Both the position numbers and the translations under genes were made by a program. This document shows, in pieces, positions 1 through 7,006 of a DNA stretch of 37,052 bases. The DNA is from an uncultured Bacteroidota bacterium (lineage in GTDB: Bacteria; Bacteroidota; Bacteroidia; Flavobacteriales; Flavobacteriaceae). Each line of letters starts with the position of its first letter. The stretch's first letter is position 1. The notes beneath the pieces were generated by a model that worked only from the letters and a program-made list of their open reading frames with translations, made no database searches and was not told where the DNA came from. The DNA lies in contig CAILWV010000064.1 in assembly GCA_903838055.1 (NCBI GenBank), positions 1 through 37,052 on the forward strand, read 5' to 3'.

Positions 1-17
1 TTACTAAAATAGAAAAA

Positions 18-971
18 TTATTTATATAATCTAAAAATTTTATCAACTATAGTCTGCGCTAATTTTTCATGACTTTCAAAGGTCCATCCTGCAATATGGG
101 GAGTAAGAATAACATTTTCTGAATCTAATAAGTATTGAAAGGCTTCCGGTTTTTCGGTATCAATAAATAGATTTTCAAAGGATAGTTTTTCATATTCTAA
201 AACATCCAATCCCGCACCCAAAATTTTACCGGATTTTAATGCTTCTACTACATCGGCAGTTACCACATTATTTCCACGAGACGTATTAAGAAACCAAAAA
301 GGTTTAGCAAAAGAATTAATAAAATTGGCGTTAACCATCTTATCTGTTTCTGGTGTCCAAGGAATGTGTAAACTTAATACATCTACTTTCTGTTGCAATT
401 CTTTAAGGGAAACCTGAGTCGCATTAGCATCAGCTACATTTTCTTGAATATCGTAACATAAAACATCTACATCAAAACCTCTTAGTTTTTTTGCAAAGGA
501 TTTACCCATATTGCCATAACCAATAATTCCGATTGTTTTATTTTCTAACTCATAGCCGCGATTGCCTTCCCTAATCCATTTTCCTTCTCGAACCAATTTA
601 TCGGCACGATTTAGTTTGTTTATTAAAGAAAGTAACATGCCGAGAGTGTGTTCACCTACCGCATTTTTATTACCCTCAGGAGCTGCAATTAACTGGATTT
701 CTTTATCAATTGCATAGTCACAATCGATGCTTTCTAAACCGGCACCTACTCTAGCAATGAATTGTAAATTAGTAGCTTTATCAATAAATGTTTTATCTAT
801 TTTAAACCGACTCCGAATGACAATTCCATGGTAGTTATGTAGTTTGGCTTCTACTTCTTCTTTGTTTGAAGTAAAATCTTCTTCGTTTTGAAATCCAGCT
901 TCTTCTAGTTGTTTCCACAACAAGGGATGGTTGCTGTCTAGATGGAGAATTTTTATTGCTTGTACAGACAT
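18..971 (-). CDS. D-2-hydroxyacid dehydrogenase (phosphoglycerate dehydrogenase-like)
   Basis: This 317-residue cytosolic oxidoreductase of the D-isomer-specific 2-hydroxyacid dehydrogenase family should interconvert a 2-keto acid and a D-2-hydroxy acid with NAD(H). The Rossmann glycine motif is visible as GYGNMG at residues 151-156. The usual catalytic trio is present: R232 (in NTSRGNN), E259 (in LDVLEYE) and H292 (in LTPHIAGW). Length is typical for the short form without an ACT regulatory domain, so it need not be the serine-pathway SerA; the substrate cannot be read from sequence. The start MSVQAIKIL is the first Met and leads directly into the N-terminal beta strand. It is transcribed leftward. 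The terminator at 1047-1076 separates it from the upstream T9SS gene, so it probably has its own promoter in the 75 nt before the start. Confidence 0.88.
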   Translation of the reverse strand: MSVQAIKILHLDSNHPLLWKQLEEAGFQNEEDFTSNKEEVEAKLHNYHGIVIRSRFKIDKTFIDKATNLQFIARVGAGLESIDCDYAIDKEIQLIAAPEGNKNAVGEHTLGMLLSLINKLNRADKLVREGKWIREGNRGYELENKTIGIIGYGNMGKSFAKKLRGFDVDVLCYDIQENVADANATQVSLKELQQKVDVLSLHIPWTPETDKMVNANFINSFAKPFWFLNTSRGNNVVTADVVEALKSGKILGAGLDVLEYEKLSFENLFIDTEKPEAFQYLLDSENVILTPHIAGWTFESHEKLAQTIVDKIFRLYK

Positions 972-1046
972 AATTAATTTAAAGCATAAAAATACTTAAT
1001 TTTAGAATATTATTAGTTTTAATTCTGATAATACTATTTGATTTAA

Positions 1047-1076
1047 AACAAAAAAGTCCGCATGAAGCGAACTTTT
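1047..1076 (-). terminator. Rho-independent terminator after the 254-residue T9SS gene
   Basis: A hairpin pairs 1052-1061 (AAAAGTCCGC) with 1067-1076 (GCGAACTTTT) around a 5-nt loop, with one G-U wobble when read on the minus strand. It is followed on the minus strand by a T-rich run. It lies 16 nt past the stop codon of the gene ending at 1093. Confidence 0.75.
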
Positions 1077-1092
1077 AAGAATTTATACTAAT

Positions 1093-1833
1093 TTATTTCT
1101 TTATAAACTTTAAGGTAGAAGTATCTCCTTTTTCATCAACAGCATTAATCAAATATAATCCAGAAGTTAAATTAGAAACATCTAAAGTTTGTGTTCCATA
1201 ATCTAAATTATTTGCTAAAACAAGTCTTCCATTCAAATCATAAATTGAAATATTAGATTTTGAATTTACTTCTAAATCTAAATAATTATTTACTGTAGTA
1301 GATTTTAGAGTTACACTTTTTGTGTTTAACTGGCCTACAATATTGTTAGAAAGGGTAGCGTCATAACGATAAGTAAATATAAAAGGAGTACCAATTTGCG
1401 TTCCAAAAGTATTTACTTGGTATATTTTAAAAACATAATCTACTGGCACGCTAGTAGAAATTCCTAAATCATTATTAAAAAAATGAGAAGAAGCGTCTAT
1501 GCCACCAACAGGAATATTCACCGGACTAACATTAATAGCAGGAAAAACTTGGTTTACTGAAGTCGTAGCATAGCAATCTGGGCCAAAACAAACTTCCATT
1601 AATTGCCCGTCAGTATTTGTCAGACTTTGGCACATCATTCTAACATTAATAGCACCTAATGAGGTATTATTAATTTTTAAAGCCAAAGAGGACTGTGCAT
1701 ATACTATAGAGTTAAAAGTAAGAGTTTCACCATTAGCAACCGGAGTGCCATCTGTTCTAGAAACTGTAAATTGTGCAATAGCACTAATAGAAAAGGACAA
1801 AACTACTATTGCAGAAAGTAGAATTTTTTTCAT
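1093..1833 (-). CDS. Secreted T9SS type A sorting domain protein
   Basis: A secreted protein of 246 residues from the chosen start, of unknown biochemical role. It begins with a Sec signal peptide (MKKILLSAIVVLSFSISAIA, then Q). A beta-rich domain follows with two cysteines in a CFGPDCY motif. The last ~80 residues form a T9SS type A C-terminal domain (ISIYDLNGRLV, LTSGLYLI, final FIKK), so the mature protein should cross the outer membrane through T9SS and end on the surface or outside. The reading frame extends eight codons upstream to 1857, but that extension lies inside a hairpin and would spoil the signal peptide, so the start at 1833 is preferred. It sits downstream of another T9SS gene on the same strand, 55 nt away, and may be partly co-transcribed. 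Confidence 0.82.
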   Translation of the reverse strand: MKKILLSAIVVLSFSISAIAQFTVSRTDGTPVANGETLTFNSIVYAQSSLALKINNTSLGAINVRMMCQSLTNTDGQLMEVCFGPDCYATTSVNQVFPAINVSPVNIPVGGIDASSHFFNNDLGISTSVPVDYVFKIYQVNTFGTQIGTPFIFTYRYDATLSNNIVGQLNTKSVTLKSTTVNNYLDLEVNSKSNISIYDLNGRLVLANNLDYGTQTLDVSNLTSGLYLINAVDEKGDTSTLKFIKK

Positions 1834-1850
1834 AATAATTACTTTATATA

Positions 1851-1882
1851 AAGGCATTTACCAATAAATTGGTAAATGCCTT
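1851..1882 (-). terminator. Perfect 14-bp hairpin between two T9SS genes
   Basis: Positions 1851-1864 (AAGGCATTTACCAA) pair perfectly with 1869-1882 around a TAAA loop. It starts 6 nt past the stop of the 627-residue gene read on the minus strand. The following T-run is weak (TTTATAT), so it may act as a leaky terminator or as an mRNA 3'-end stabiliser for the upstream message. Confidence 0.6.
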
Positions 1883-1888
1883 ATTAAT

Positions 1889-3772
1889 TTATTTTACCAA
1901 CAAATGCAAACTAGTAGAACTAGTTCCTGAAGCAATGTTTACAATATATTCTCCAGCAGAAATTCCTTTAACAGGAACAGTTACTGTTTCATTTTCAATA
2001 ACATTTTTAGAATCAACAGTTTGTACTGCTTTTCCTAACATATCATAAATAGTAATTGTATAATCGCCACCTTTTAAATTATTTATATTGAAATAATCTT
2101 TTGCAGGGTTTGGATAGATTTGTACCGCATCATTTAAGAAATTATTACTATCAACAGCAAGTGTATTTAATACAACCGATTTAGCATTTACAACTTCACC
2201 AGTAGCTTGATCAATTAAAACTAAAACTGCATGCATATTAGCCGCAACACTAGTACTTGGAACTGTATAATTAAAAGTATAATTTGCAGTTTGACCATCT
2301 GTAATTGTTACAGGAACAGAACCTGTTTGTCCAGAATAACCTCCTAATAAAGCTCTACCAACGTGATTATAAGTCATTTGTGCAGCAGGTACCGGGTTTG
2401 GTAATGACTCAAAACCTCCCATTACTCCACTACCTCCACCAGCATAAGCATTAGCTTGTTTATATCCTGTAGCTGTTCCGTGAACACCATCTTCAGAGAT
2501 AATAACTCCTAATCTTAAATTAGCTGCTGCAAATACAGTTCTAAAGGTAGCACTTACATTTATTGTTATCGCAGAACCTGCAACAGTTCCAGAAGCATTT
2601 AAAGTTACCGGCGTAGCAAGAACTTTTCTTTGATTAAAATAAGAAACCATTAAAGACTGAGAAACTCCAGAATTTTTCACCACTCTATCCACGTTCATAC
2701 CAGGAAAACCTGTTATTCCTGCTGCTGTATCATAAGCAGTAAGACGCATTGGGTCACTAGAGCTGTTATGTACTGCAACTCCAATAAATTGATTAGGGTA
2801 AGTGGTATCCATATAATTCATTGCTACTGCTCCTCTTGGACACCATTGGCACCAAGTTCCTGTACCTTCTTCAAACAATACATTTTTAACAGAAGCTTGA
2901 CTTATAGTGTTAAATTGATTAGAACTTGTATTATTACTAGGATCACTATCAACATTTCCATTAACTTGAGACGCATTAATTGCTAATGTTTTCTCAACAA
3001 CTGATGCGTATTGAACTCCTGTTGGATGGTTAATTGTAACTGTTTCGCCAAGTCCAATTGTTGTAGGAATAGTTGCAATGTGGTCAGTTCCATCATTCCA
3101 ATTCACAGTTACATTGTTAACTACGTTACTCCCTTTATTTTTAAAAGTTAAAGAAAGATTATTTGCAACACTAATTAGTCCGTATCTATTAATAGTTGAT
3201 GATACTAATTGAACATCATTAAGTGGTAACGTTTTTACTTCTATATTATCTAATATCAAATAATATTTGTCTGTACAACTAAAATGTCTAAAACTGATGT
3301 AAACAGTTTGACCGATAAAACTTGAAATATCAAATACTTTATTAGTGTAAACCAATTCCGTAACATCTGTTTCGTAAATAGGTGCAGAAGCAGTAATTAC
3401 AGCCGGATCATTAGATGTAGTAATATATATTGCATAATGCTCATCTGGCCAACTAGAATTAGTAAGTTGATCGTATAACAAGAATGCATTAGCTGCGGTA
3501 ACTGTTGTTAAATTAATCGCTGGAGAAGTAACTAAGTTATCCGGCGTTAATGGAGCAGAAGTAGCATCATCATAAGAAAAGGATACTAAAGATCCCGTTC
3601 CTAAACTAGTACTAAATGAAGAAGCATTTAATACATCCCATAAATGGGTATCCGCATCTAAATCAGTTGAAATCCAGCCATTAAGACCTGATTCAAAGTT
3701 TTCAGAATAATAGGTTTGCGCCTGACTTTGTAATGCAAATAAAAATAAAAATAGTAAAGTAATTTTTTTCAT
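1889..3772 (-). CDS. Choice-of-anchor J / Omp28-like T9SS surface protein
   Basis: A secreted protein of 627 residues. Order of parts: signal peptide (residues 1-19, ending QSQAQ); a choice-of-anchor J (cleaved-adhesin-like) beta domain at about 23-182, opening with ENFESGLNGW; a beta-sandwich region at about 185-290; an Omp28-related thioredoxin-like region from about 297, containing TWCQWCPRG with C308 and C311 as a CxxC pair; and a T9SS type A tail from about 550 (IYPNPAKDYFNINNL) to LLVK. The Omp28-type region is known from Porphyromonas and Flavobacteria, but its function is not settled; the CxxC suggests disulfide chemistry or metal binding outside the cell (inference). The start is fixed by a good signal peptide at the first Met. 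It heads a possible two-gene unit with the T9SS gene ending at 1093. Confidence 0.85.
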   Translation of the reverse strand: MKKITLLFLFLFALQSQAQTYYSENFESGLNGWISTDLDADTHLWDVLNASSFSTSLGTGSLVSFSYDDATSAPLTPDNLVTSPAINLTTVTAANAFLLYDQLTNSSWPDEHYAIYITTSNDPAVITASAPIYETDVTELVYTNKVFDISSFIGQTVYISFRHFSCTDKYYLILDNIEVKTLPLNDVQLVSSTINRYGLISVANNLSLTFKNKGSNVVNNVTVNWNDGTDHIATIPTTIGLGETVTINHPTGVQYASVVEKTLAINASQVNGNVDSDPSNNTSSNQFNTISQASVKNVLFEEGTGTWCQWCPRGAVAMNYMDTTYPNQFIGVAVHNSSSDPMRLTAYDTAAGITGFPGMNVDRVVKNSGVSQSLMVSYFNQRKVLATPVTLNASGTVAGSAITINVSATFRTVFAAANLRLGVIISEDGVHGTATGYKQANAYAGGGSGVMGGFESLPNPVPAAQMTYNHVGRALLGGYSGQTGSVPVTITDGQTANYTFNYTVPSTSVAANMHAVLVLIDQATGEVVNAKSVVLNTLAVDSNNFLNDAVQIYPNPAKDYFNINNLKGGDYTITIYDMLGKAVQTVDSKNVIENETVTVPVKGISAGEYIVNIASGTSSTSLHLLVK

Positions 3773-3903
3773 AGAGTTAAGTAATTATTTGTAATTTATT
3801 GATTCATAATGCAATTATAGGAATTATTTTCTTCTTTTTATAAGAAATACAACAATATTTATAAAAAATATTCAAATAAATAATATTAAACTATTATTAC
3901 ATT

Positions 3904-3911
3904 TATATTTG
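3904..3911 (+). promoter_or_regulatory. -7 promoter element of the tRNA-Ala gene
   Basis: TATATTTG matches the Bacteroidota -7 consensus TAnnTTTG and ends 9 nt before the first tRNA base, as expected for a tRNA promoter. I see no clear -33 TTG at the usual spacing. Confidence 0.6.
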
Positions 3912-3920
3912 CTAAGTATT

Positions 3921-3994
3921 GGGGGATTAGCTCATTTGGCTAGAGCGCTTGCCTGGCAGGCAAGAGGTGGTCGGTTCGAATCCGATATTCTCCA
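3921..3994 (+). tRNA. tRNA-Ala(GGC)
   Basis: A complete cloverleaf can be folded by eye. The acceptor GGGGGAT pairs with ATTCTCC and includes the G3-U70 pair that is the alanine identity element. The D arm is GCTC/GAGC. The anticodon stem CTTGC/GCAAG surrounds loop CTGGCAG (anticodon GGC at positions 34-36). The T arm is GTCGG/CCGAT with loop TTCGAAT. The discriminator base is A; the 3' CCA is not encoded. It is followed by a terminator and, about 1.8 kb downstream, by the 3' half of a related tRNA gene. Confidence 0.95.
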
Positions 3995-4007
3995 CATTGA
4001 TTATCAA

Positions 4008-4036
4008 AGCCTTACAGCGATGTAGGGCTTTTTTTA
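4008..4036 (+). terminator. Terminator of tRNA-Ala
   Basis: AAGCCTTACA pairs with TGTAGGGCTT around GCGA and is followed by a T run. A near-identical terminator lies at 5841-5869 after the tRNA remnant, which points to duplication of the whole tRNA-terminator unit. Confidence 0.8.
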
Positions 4037-4090
4037 TGGACGTTGGGTGGTGATGTAGGGTGTGCTGACTTTATTAGTGGGTATGATAAT

Positions 4091-4149
4091 GTATTTTATT
4101 AGCAGCCAAAAGCAGGTTTTAATTATTACTTTTGGCTACCAATAAATTT
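4091..4149. repeat. Left copy of palindromic repeat bracketing the ATPase gene
   Basis: This 59-nt unit contains AGCCAAAAG (4104-4112) and its exact inverse CTTTTGGCT (4129-4137), with 16 nt between them. It aligns without gaps to the right copy at 5575-5633. The first 20 nt match at 19 of 20 positions. The arms match except where both sides of a stem pair have changed together (A-T here, T-A in the other copy). The palindrome lies 20 nt beyond the stop codon of the ATPase gene. Confidence 0.8.
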
Positions 4150-4157
4150 TTTAAATC

Positions 4158-5570
4158 CTATAATTTTTCAAACAAACTATCCATTGTAACCTCATTATCC
4201 ATAACCTCATTGCTATAGGCATTTTTTTTAACTCCATAAGTTGTGACAAATGTGACAAATAAATTATCTCTTGTTGATGTTTCTTTAATGAATTCACTTT
4301 TCTTATTTCGTATATTTTCAGCATAAGATTTGTCAATGACAAATTCATTAACAGAAAATTTCATTTCACAGATATTGATACTGCGGTCATTTCTTGCTAT
4401 AAGTAAATCAATTTGAGCATTTTTATTTCTCCAGTTCCTACTTTTAGTATAGATACCAAGTAATCCTAGTTTTTTTAATATTTGGTCAACATGTTTAAGA
4501 CACAGCGTTTCAAATGCAAAGCCACCCCATGAGATATAATTCCTGGATGCAAAAAGACTTGTCCAACTGGTGCTCAAATTATTTTTAATAAACTTCAAAT
4601 AAAAAAGAGAGTATTCGTCTGAAAGTCTATAAAGGGTCTCTTTTGTTTTTTTATCATAGGGATGATATTCAGAAATAAACCCAGATTCGATTAGCTCTAG
4701 AATCGTATTTGATAGTGTTCCACCAGAAGGAACCTTTGATTTATCTATCAATTCTTGTCTTAACATTCCTTTTTGGCTTGAAGCTAAAGCTTCAACTATT
4801 TTCATGTGATTCTCGGAATTTTCAAATAAAGAAGCAAATATTTGATTAAATTCATTTACTAAAACTCCATTTTTTTGAAAGCAAAGCCTATCAATTGCTA
4901 CTGGAACGCTGTCCCCTGGATTAATTTTTTCCAAGTAGTGAGGAATGCCTCCAATAGCCATATACAATTGGAGATAGGAATATCTATCTAAATTAACTTT
5001 TTTGGATTTTAGAAAAAGTTCAGTTTCATAAAGATTAAAAGGCAACAATCTTATAGGAATTGTTATCCTATTATGTAAGCCTTTTTTATCATTAATTACT
5101 TTATTAACCATAAACGAAGCCGAAGAACCACATATCACAACAATCAAATCATTTCGTTTTGTACAATAGCTATTCCAAAAGTGACTAAACATTTGTACAA
5201 ATTTTGACTTGTGAGTGTAAATCCAAGGGAATTCATCTATAAAAATTACTTTTTTGCTTGATTTTTTTAAAGTGTCAATATAGTCCCCTAATAGTGCGAA
5301 AGCTTCCATCCAATTAATGGGCACAGTAGTATTTGTTGGATGCGAATATTTTTTAGAAAGTTCAATATGAAAGTTCATCAATTGTTCTTTGAAACTTCCA
5401 TCAGGAATTCCTGAAACTTCAAAAATCATTTCTTTAGAAAAGGTCTCACGGATTAAAAAAGTTTTCCCAACACGTCTTCTTCCATATATAGCTATTAACT
5501 CCGACTTATCCGAATTTATAGCGTTATGTAATAGTTCTATTTCCTTTTCTCTTCCTATAACTTTTTTCAT
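4158..5570 (-). CDS. ATPase (ATPase_2 type) with C-terminal DUF234/nuclease-like domain
   Basis: A 470-residue cytosolic AAA-type ATPase, family-typical in length. Walker A is GRRRVGKT at 30-37. Walker B is VIFIDEF with D112 and E113. The middle has a winged-helix look (about 255-320, around GMLRQELIDKS and GTLSNTILELIESGF). The C-terminus has the DUF234 arrangement with a PD-(D/E)xK-like signature: D388, then E402-M-K404. The family is widespread and often multicopy in archaea and Bacteroidota, and its physiological role is unknown. The C-terminal motif makes a DNA-directed role plausible (inference). The gene stands alone and is enclosed by two copies of a 59-nt palindromic repeat, 17 nt before its start and 20 nt after its stop, and lies between an intact and a half tRNA-Ala gene. 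The context suggests an acquired or mobile unit. No transposase or integrase is beside it. Confidence 0.85.
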   Translation of the reverse strand: MKKVIGREKEIELLHNAINSDKSELIAIYGRRRVGKTFLIRETFSKEMIFEVSGIPDGSFKEQLMNFHIELSKKYSHPTNTTVPINWMEAFALLGDYIDTLKKSSKKVIFIDEFPWIYTHKSKFVQMFSHFWNSYCTKRNDLIVVICGSSASFMVNKVINDKKGLHNRITIPIRLLPFNLYETELFLKSKKVNLDRYSYLQLYMAIGGIPHYLEKINPGDSVPVAIDRLCFQKNGVLVNEFNQIFASLFENSENHMKIVEALASSQKGMLRQELIDKSKVPSGGTLSNTILELIESGFISEYHPYDKKTKETLYRLSDEYSLFYLKFIKNNLSTSWTSLFASRNYISWGGFAFETLCLKHVDQILKKLGLLGIYTKSRNWRNKNAQIDLLIARNDRSINICEMKFSVNEFVIDKSYAENIRNKKSEFIKETSTRDNLFVTFVTTYGVKKNAYSNEVMDNEVTMDSLFEKL

Positions 5571-5574
5571 AAAA

Positions 5575-5633
5575 GTATTTTATTATCAGCCAAATGTATA
5601 AATTAATATTGACATTTGGCTAACAATAGATTT
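5575..5633. repeat. Right copy of palindromic repeat bracketing the ATPase gene
   Basis: AGCCAAATGT (5588-5597) and its exact inverse ACATTTGGCT (5612-5621) enclose a 14-nt loop. The unit is gaplessly alignable with 4091-4149. It sits just upstream of the ATPase start codon, so it could also be an operator or promoter element for that gene. Confidence 0.8.
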
Positions 5634-5787
5634 TAATTAGCAATAATTTTTTATAGTTATCTAAATTTACAACTCATTAATCTAAGTGTACTTTCTAAGT
5701 GGGAAAATGTTAGAAAATGAACGATTTTGCATTACTTAAAAAACGAAAACCTCAGTAAAATAGGGCTTTCTTGAGATATAGATTCTA

Positions 5788-5832
5788 CTGGCAGGCAAGA
5801 GGTAACCGGTTCGACTCCGGTATTCTCCACCA
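5788..5832 (+). pseudogene. 3' half of a second tRNA-Ala(GGC) gene
   Basis: The sequence begins inside the anticodon loop (CTGGCAG) and runs through the 3' anticodon strand, variable region, a complete T arm (ACCGG/CCGGT with loop TTCGACT), the acceptor 3' strand ATTCTCC, A73 and an encoded CCA. No 5' half (acceptor, D arm, anticodon 5' strand) is found upstream. It shares 16 nt exactly with the intact tRNA (3953-3968) but has a T stem with paired changes, so the ancestor was a functional, slightly different alanine tRNA. It is followed by its own terminator. Confidence 0.85.
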
Positions 5833-5840
5833 GTAATACC

Positions 5841-5869
5841 AAGCCTTACAGCAATGTAAGGCTTTTTTT
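5841..5869 (+). terminator. Terminator after the tRNA remnant
   Basis: AAGCCTTACA pairs with TGTAAGGCTT around GCAA and is followed by seven T. It is nearly identical to the terminator after the intact tRNA at 4008-4036. The 368-nt stretch 5571-5938 otherwise holds only the right palindromic repeat and the tRNA remnant. Confidence 0.8.
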
Positions 5870-5926
5870 GTGGTTCCGAAAATGAGGTTATTACTTAACC
5901 CATGCTTAATTTATTACAAAAAGACT

Positions 5927-5934
5927 TAAATTTG
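5927..5934 (+). promoter_or_regulatory. -7 promoter element immediately before the broken small gene
   Basis: TAAATTTG matches TAnnTTTG exactly and ends only 4 nt before the ATG at 5939. If used, the transcript would be leaderless or nearly so. No -33 TTG is obvious. Confidence 0.35.
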
Positions 5935-5938
5935 ATTT

Positions 5939-6327
5939 ATGAACTACAGACAAATAAAACTAACCAACGGCAAAATTGTAACCTTGGAAGATTTCAGGAT
6001 GCAATTTGTGTATGATGGCATACTTTTGGGCAAGCCAAGCAAAGAACTAAACGAAAAACTAATAGCAAATTTTGTCAAAACATTCAACTCTAATAAAGTT
6101 TTGGTTTTACTGGAAGATGCCTATGTTTCAGAAGAACTATTAAAACCCATTTTTTTTCAGCGCAATTAGTATCAGGCCCAGTTAATGATAAAGAAGGACT
6201 TTACGATGGCAGCTATTTGAATATTGTATGGTTTGGAGATGACTTTAAAAACACCACAATTGAAAAAATGATAATGGATCTAAAGAACTTTGATTACGAA
6301 AAAGAAGCTCAAAATTATGAATTCTAA
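5939..6327 (+). pseudogene. Small unknown gene with a frameshift at a T8 tract
   Basis: The first frame encodes 76 residues (MNYRQIKLTNGKIVTLEDF...) and stops at 6169 just after a run of eight T (6150-6157). Adding one T keeps the frame open for another ~55 codons (SAQLVSGPVNDKEG ... EAQNYEF) to the stop at 6325-6327, giving a sensible 129-residue soluble protein. The continuation has ordinary protein-like composition, so the break is either a real frameshift, phase-variable slippage, or a homopolymer sequencing error. I do not recognise the family. The C-terminal part (IVWFGDDF..., then an acidic/aromatic tail) is typical of small accessory-region proteins, but no function can be assigned. 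It lies in the accessory patch with the ATPase and an HTH gene. Confidence 0.65.
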
Positions 6328-6382
6328 CTAACTCAAAAAATACTTTTATTGAGCAAACAGATTAACATTAGATTATTATTTT

Positions 6383-6730
6383 TTAAATCTGTTGTGCTGC
6401 TAGATTATTATTTTCTTTTAAAAAAGTATTGTACTCTTCTAGCAAGATTAAATATTTATTTTTCCAGTATTCAACAGAATTACTATTGTTTTCATTATCT
6501 AAAGAGGTTGCTATTGTTCCTTTTTGTAAAGAATATAAATCATCTATTTCGGTTGTAAAATTATGATGGATGATTTCGCCTACTTGCAAAATTACATCTA
6601 GAGAAACACTTTCATTTTCAAACATATCATACACCCATTTTCGGCTTTTACCAATGCTTTTAGATAAATGAGTAATTGACATTCCACTTTTATTTACAGC
6701 TTGCTTAATAATCTCTCCTCTATTTTGCAT
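6383..6730 (-). CDS. Small HTH (XRE-like) DNA-binding protein
   Basis: A 115-residue protein with a helix-turn-helix at about residues 6-52: a first helix GEIIKQAVNKSG, then MSITHLSKSIGKSRKWVYDMF as the HTH pair. The C-terminal third (EYWKNKYLILLEEYNTFLKE) looks like a coiled coil that could dimerise it. The layout fits a small transcriptional regulator similar to XRE-type proteins found beside accessory genes in flavobacteria. It is monocistronic, converges with the broken gene ending at 6327, and has about 275 nt of AT-rich DNA upstream (6731-7006) in which I see no further gene. A near-palindrome ACAAATTTGT at about 6776-6785 in its upstream region could be an operator (weak inference). 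Its target is unknown. Confidence 0.7.
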   Translation of the reverse strand: MQNRGEIIKQAVNKSGMSITHLSKSIGKSRKWVYDMFENESVSLDVILQVGEIIHHNFTTEIDDLYSLQKGTIATSLDNENNSNSVEYWKNKYLILLEEYNTFLKENNNLAAQQI

Positions 6731-7006
6731 AATAAAATAATTTGCGCGTTTTTGGTTTGTATTTTTTTTAAAAAAACAAATTTGTGAATTTTTTTTTATT
6801 TATGCAAATATTAAGAATAAGATATACTAGATTTTTGTAGACAGGAAAGCTACTTTGCTAATTTTCAATGCAAACACGAAAGTTAACGGCAAATAATAAA
6901 TAGTTTTAAAATAGATCGTATGTATAAATATAAAATATGTATACTACTTAAAGAATAAAATTTATGCGGTAAGGATAATAAAATATATAAAAGCTATAAT
7001 AATAAG

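Noticed and set aside
3933..5622. Ten-base match CATTTGGCTA between the tRNA-Ala D arm (3933-3942) and the right palindrome (5613-5622).
   Set aside because: The left palindrome carries CTTTTGGCTA instead, with the matching change in its other arm, so the shared bases are better explained by the palindrome itself than by tRNA origin or targeting. Chance cannot be excluded.
3953..5832. attL/attR pair of an integrative element at the tRNA-Ala gene.
   Set aside because: No integrase gene is present between the copies, the T arms differ by compensating changes rather than being identical, and the terminators are duplicated too. A decayed tandem tRNA copy fits better.
6731..7006. A hidden small gene or RNA between the HTH gene and the small membrane protein gene.
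   Set aside because: The stretch is AT-rich with only short frames and no stable hairpin with a T run; nothing can be supported beyond a possible operator-like ACAAATTTGT near 6776-6785.
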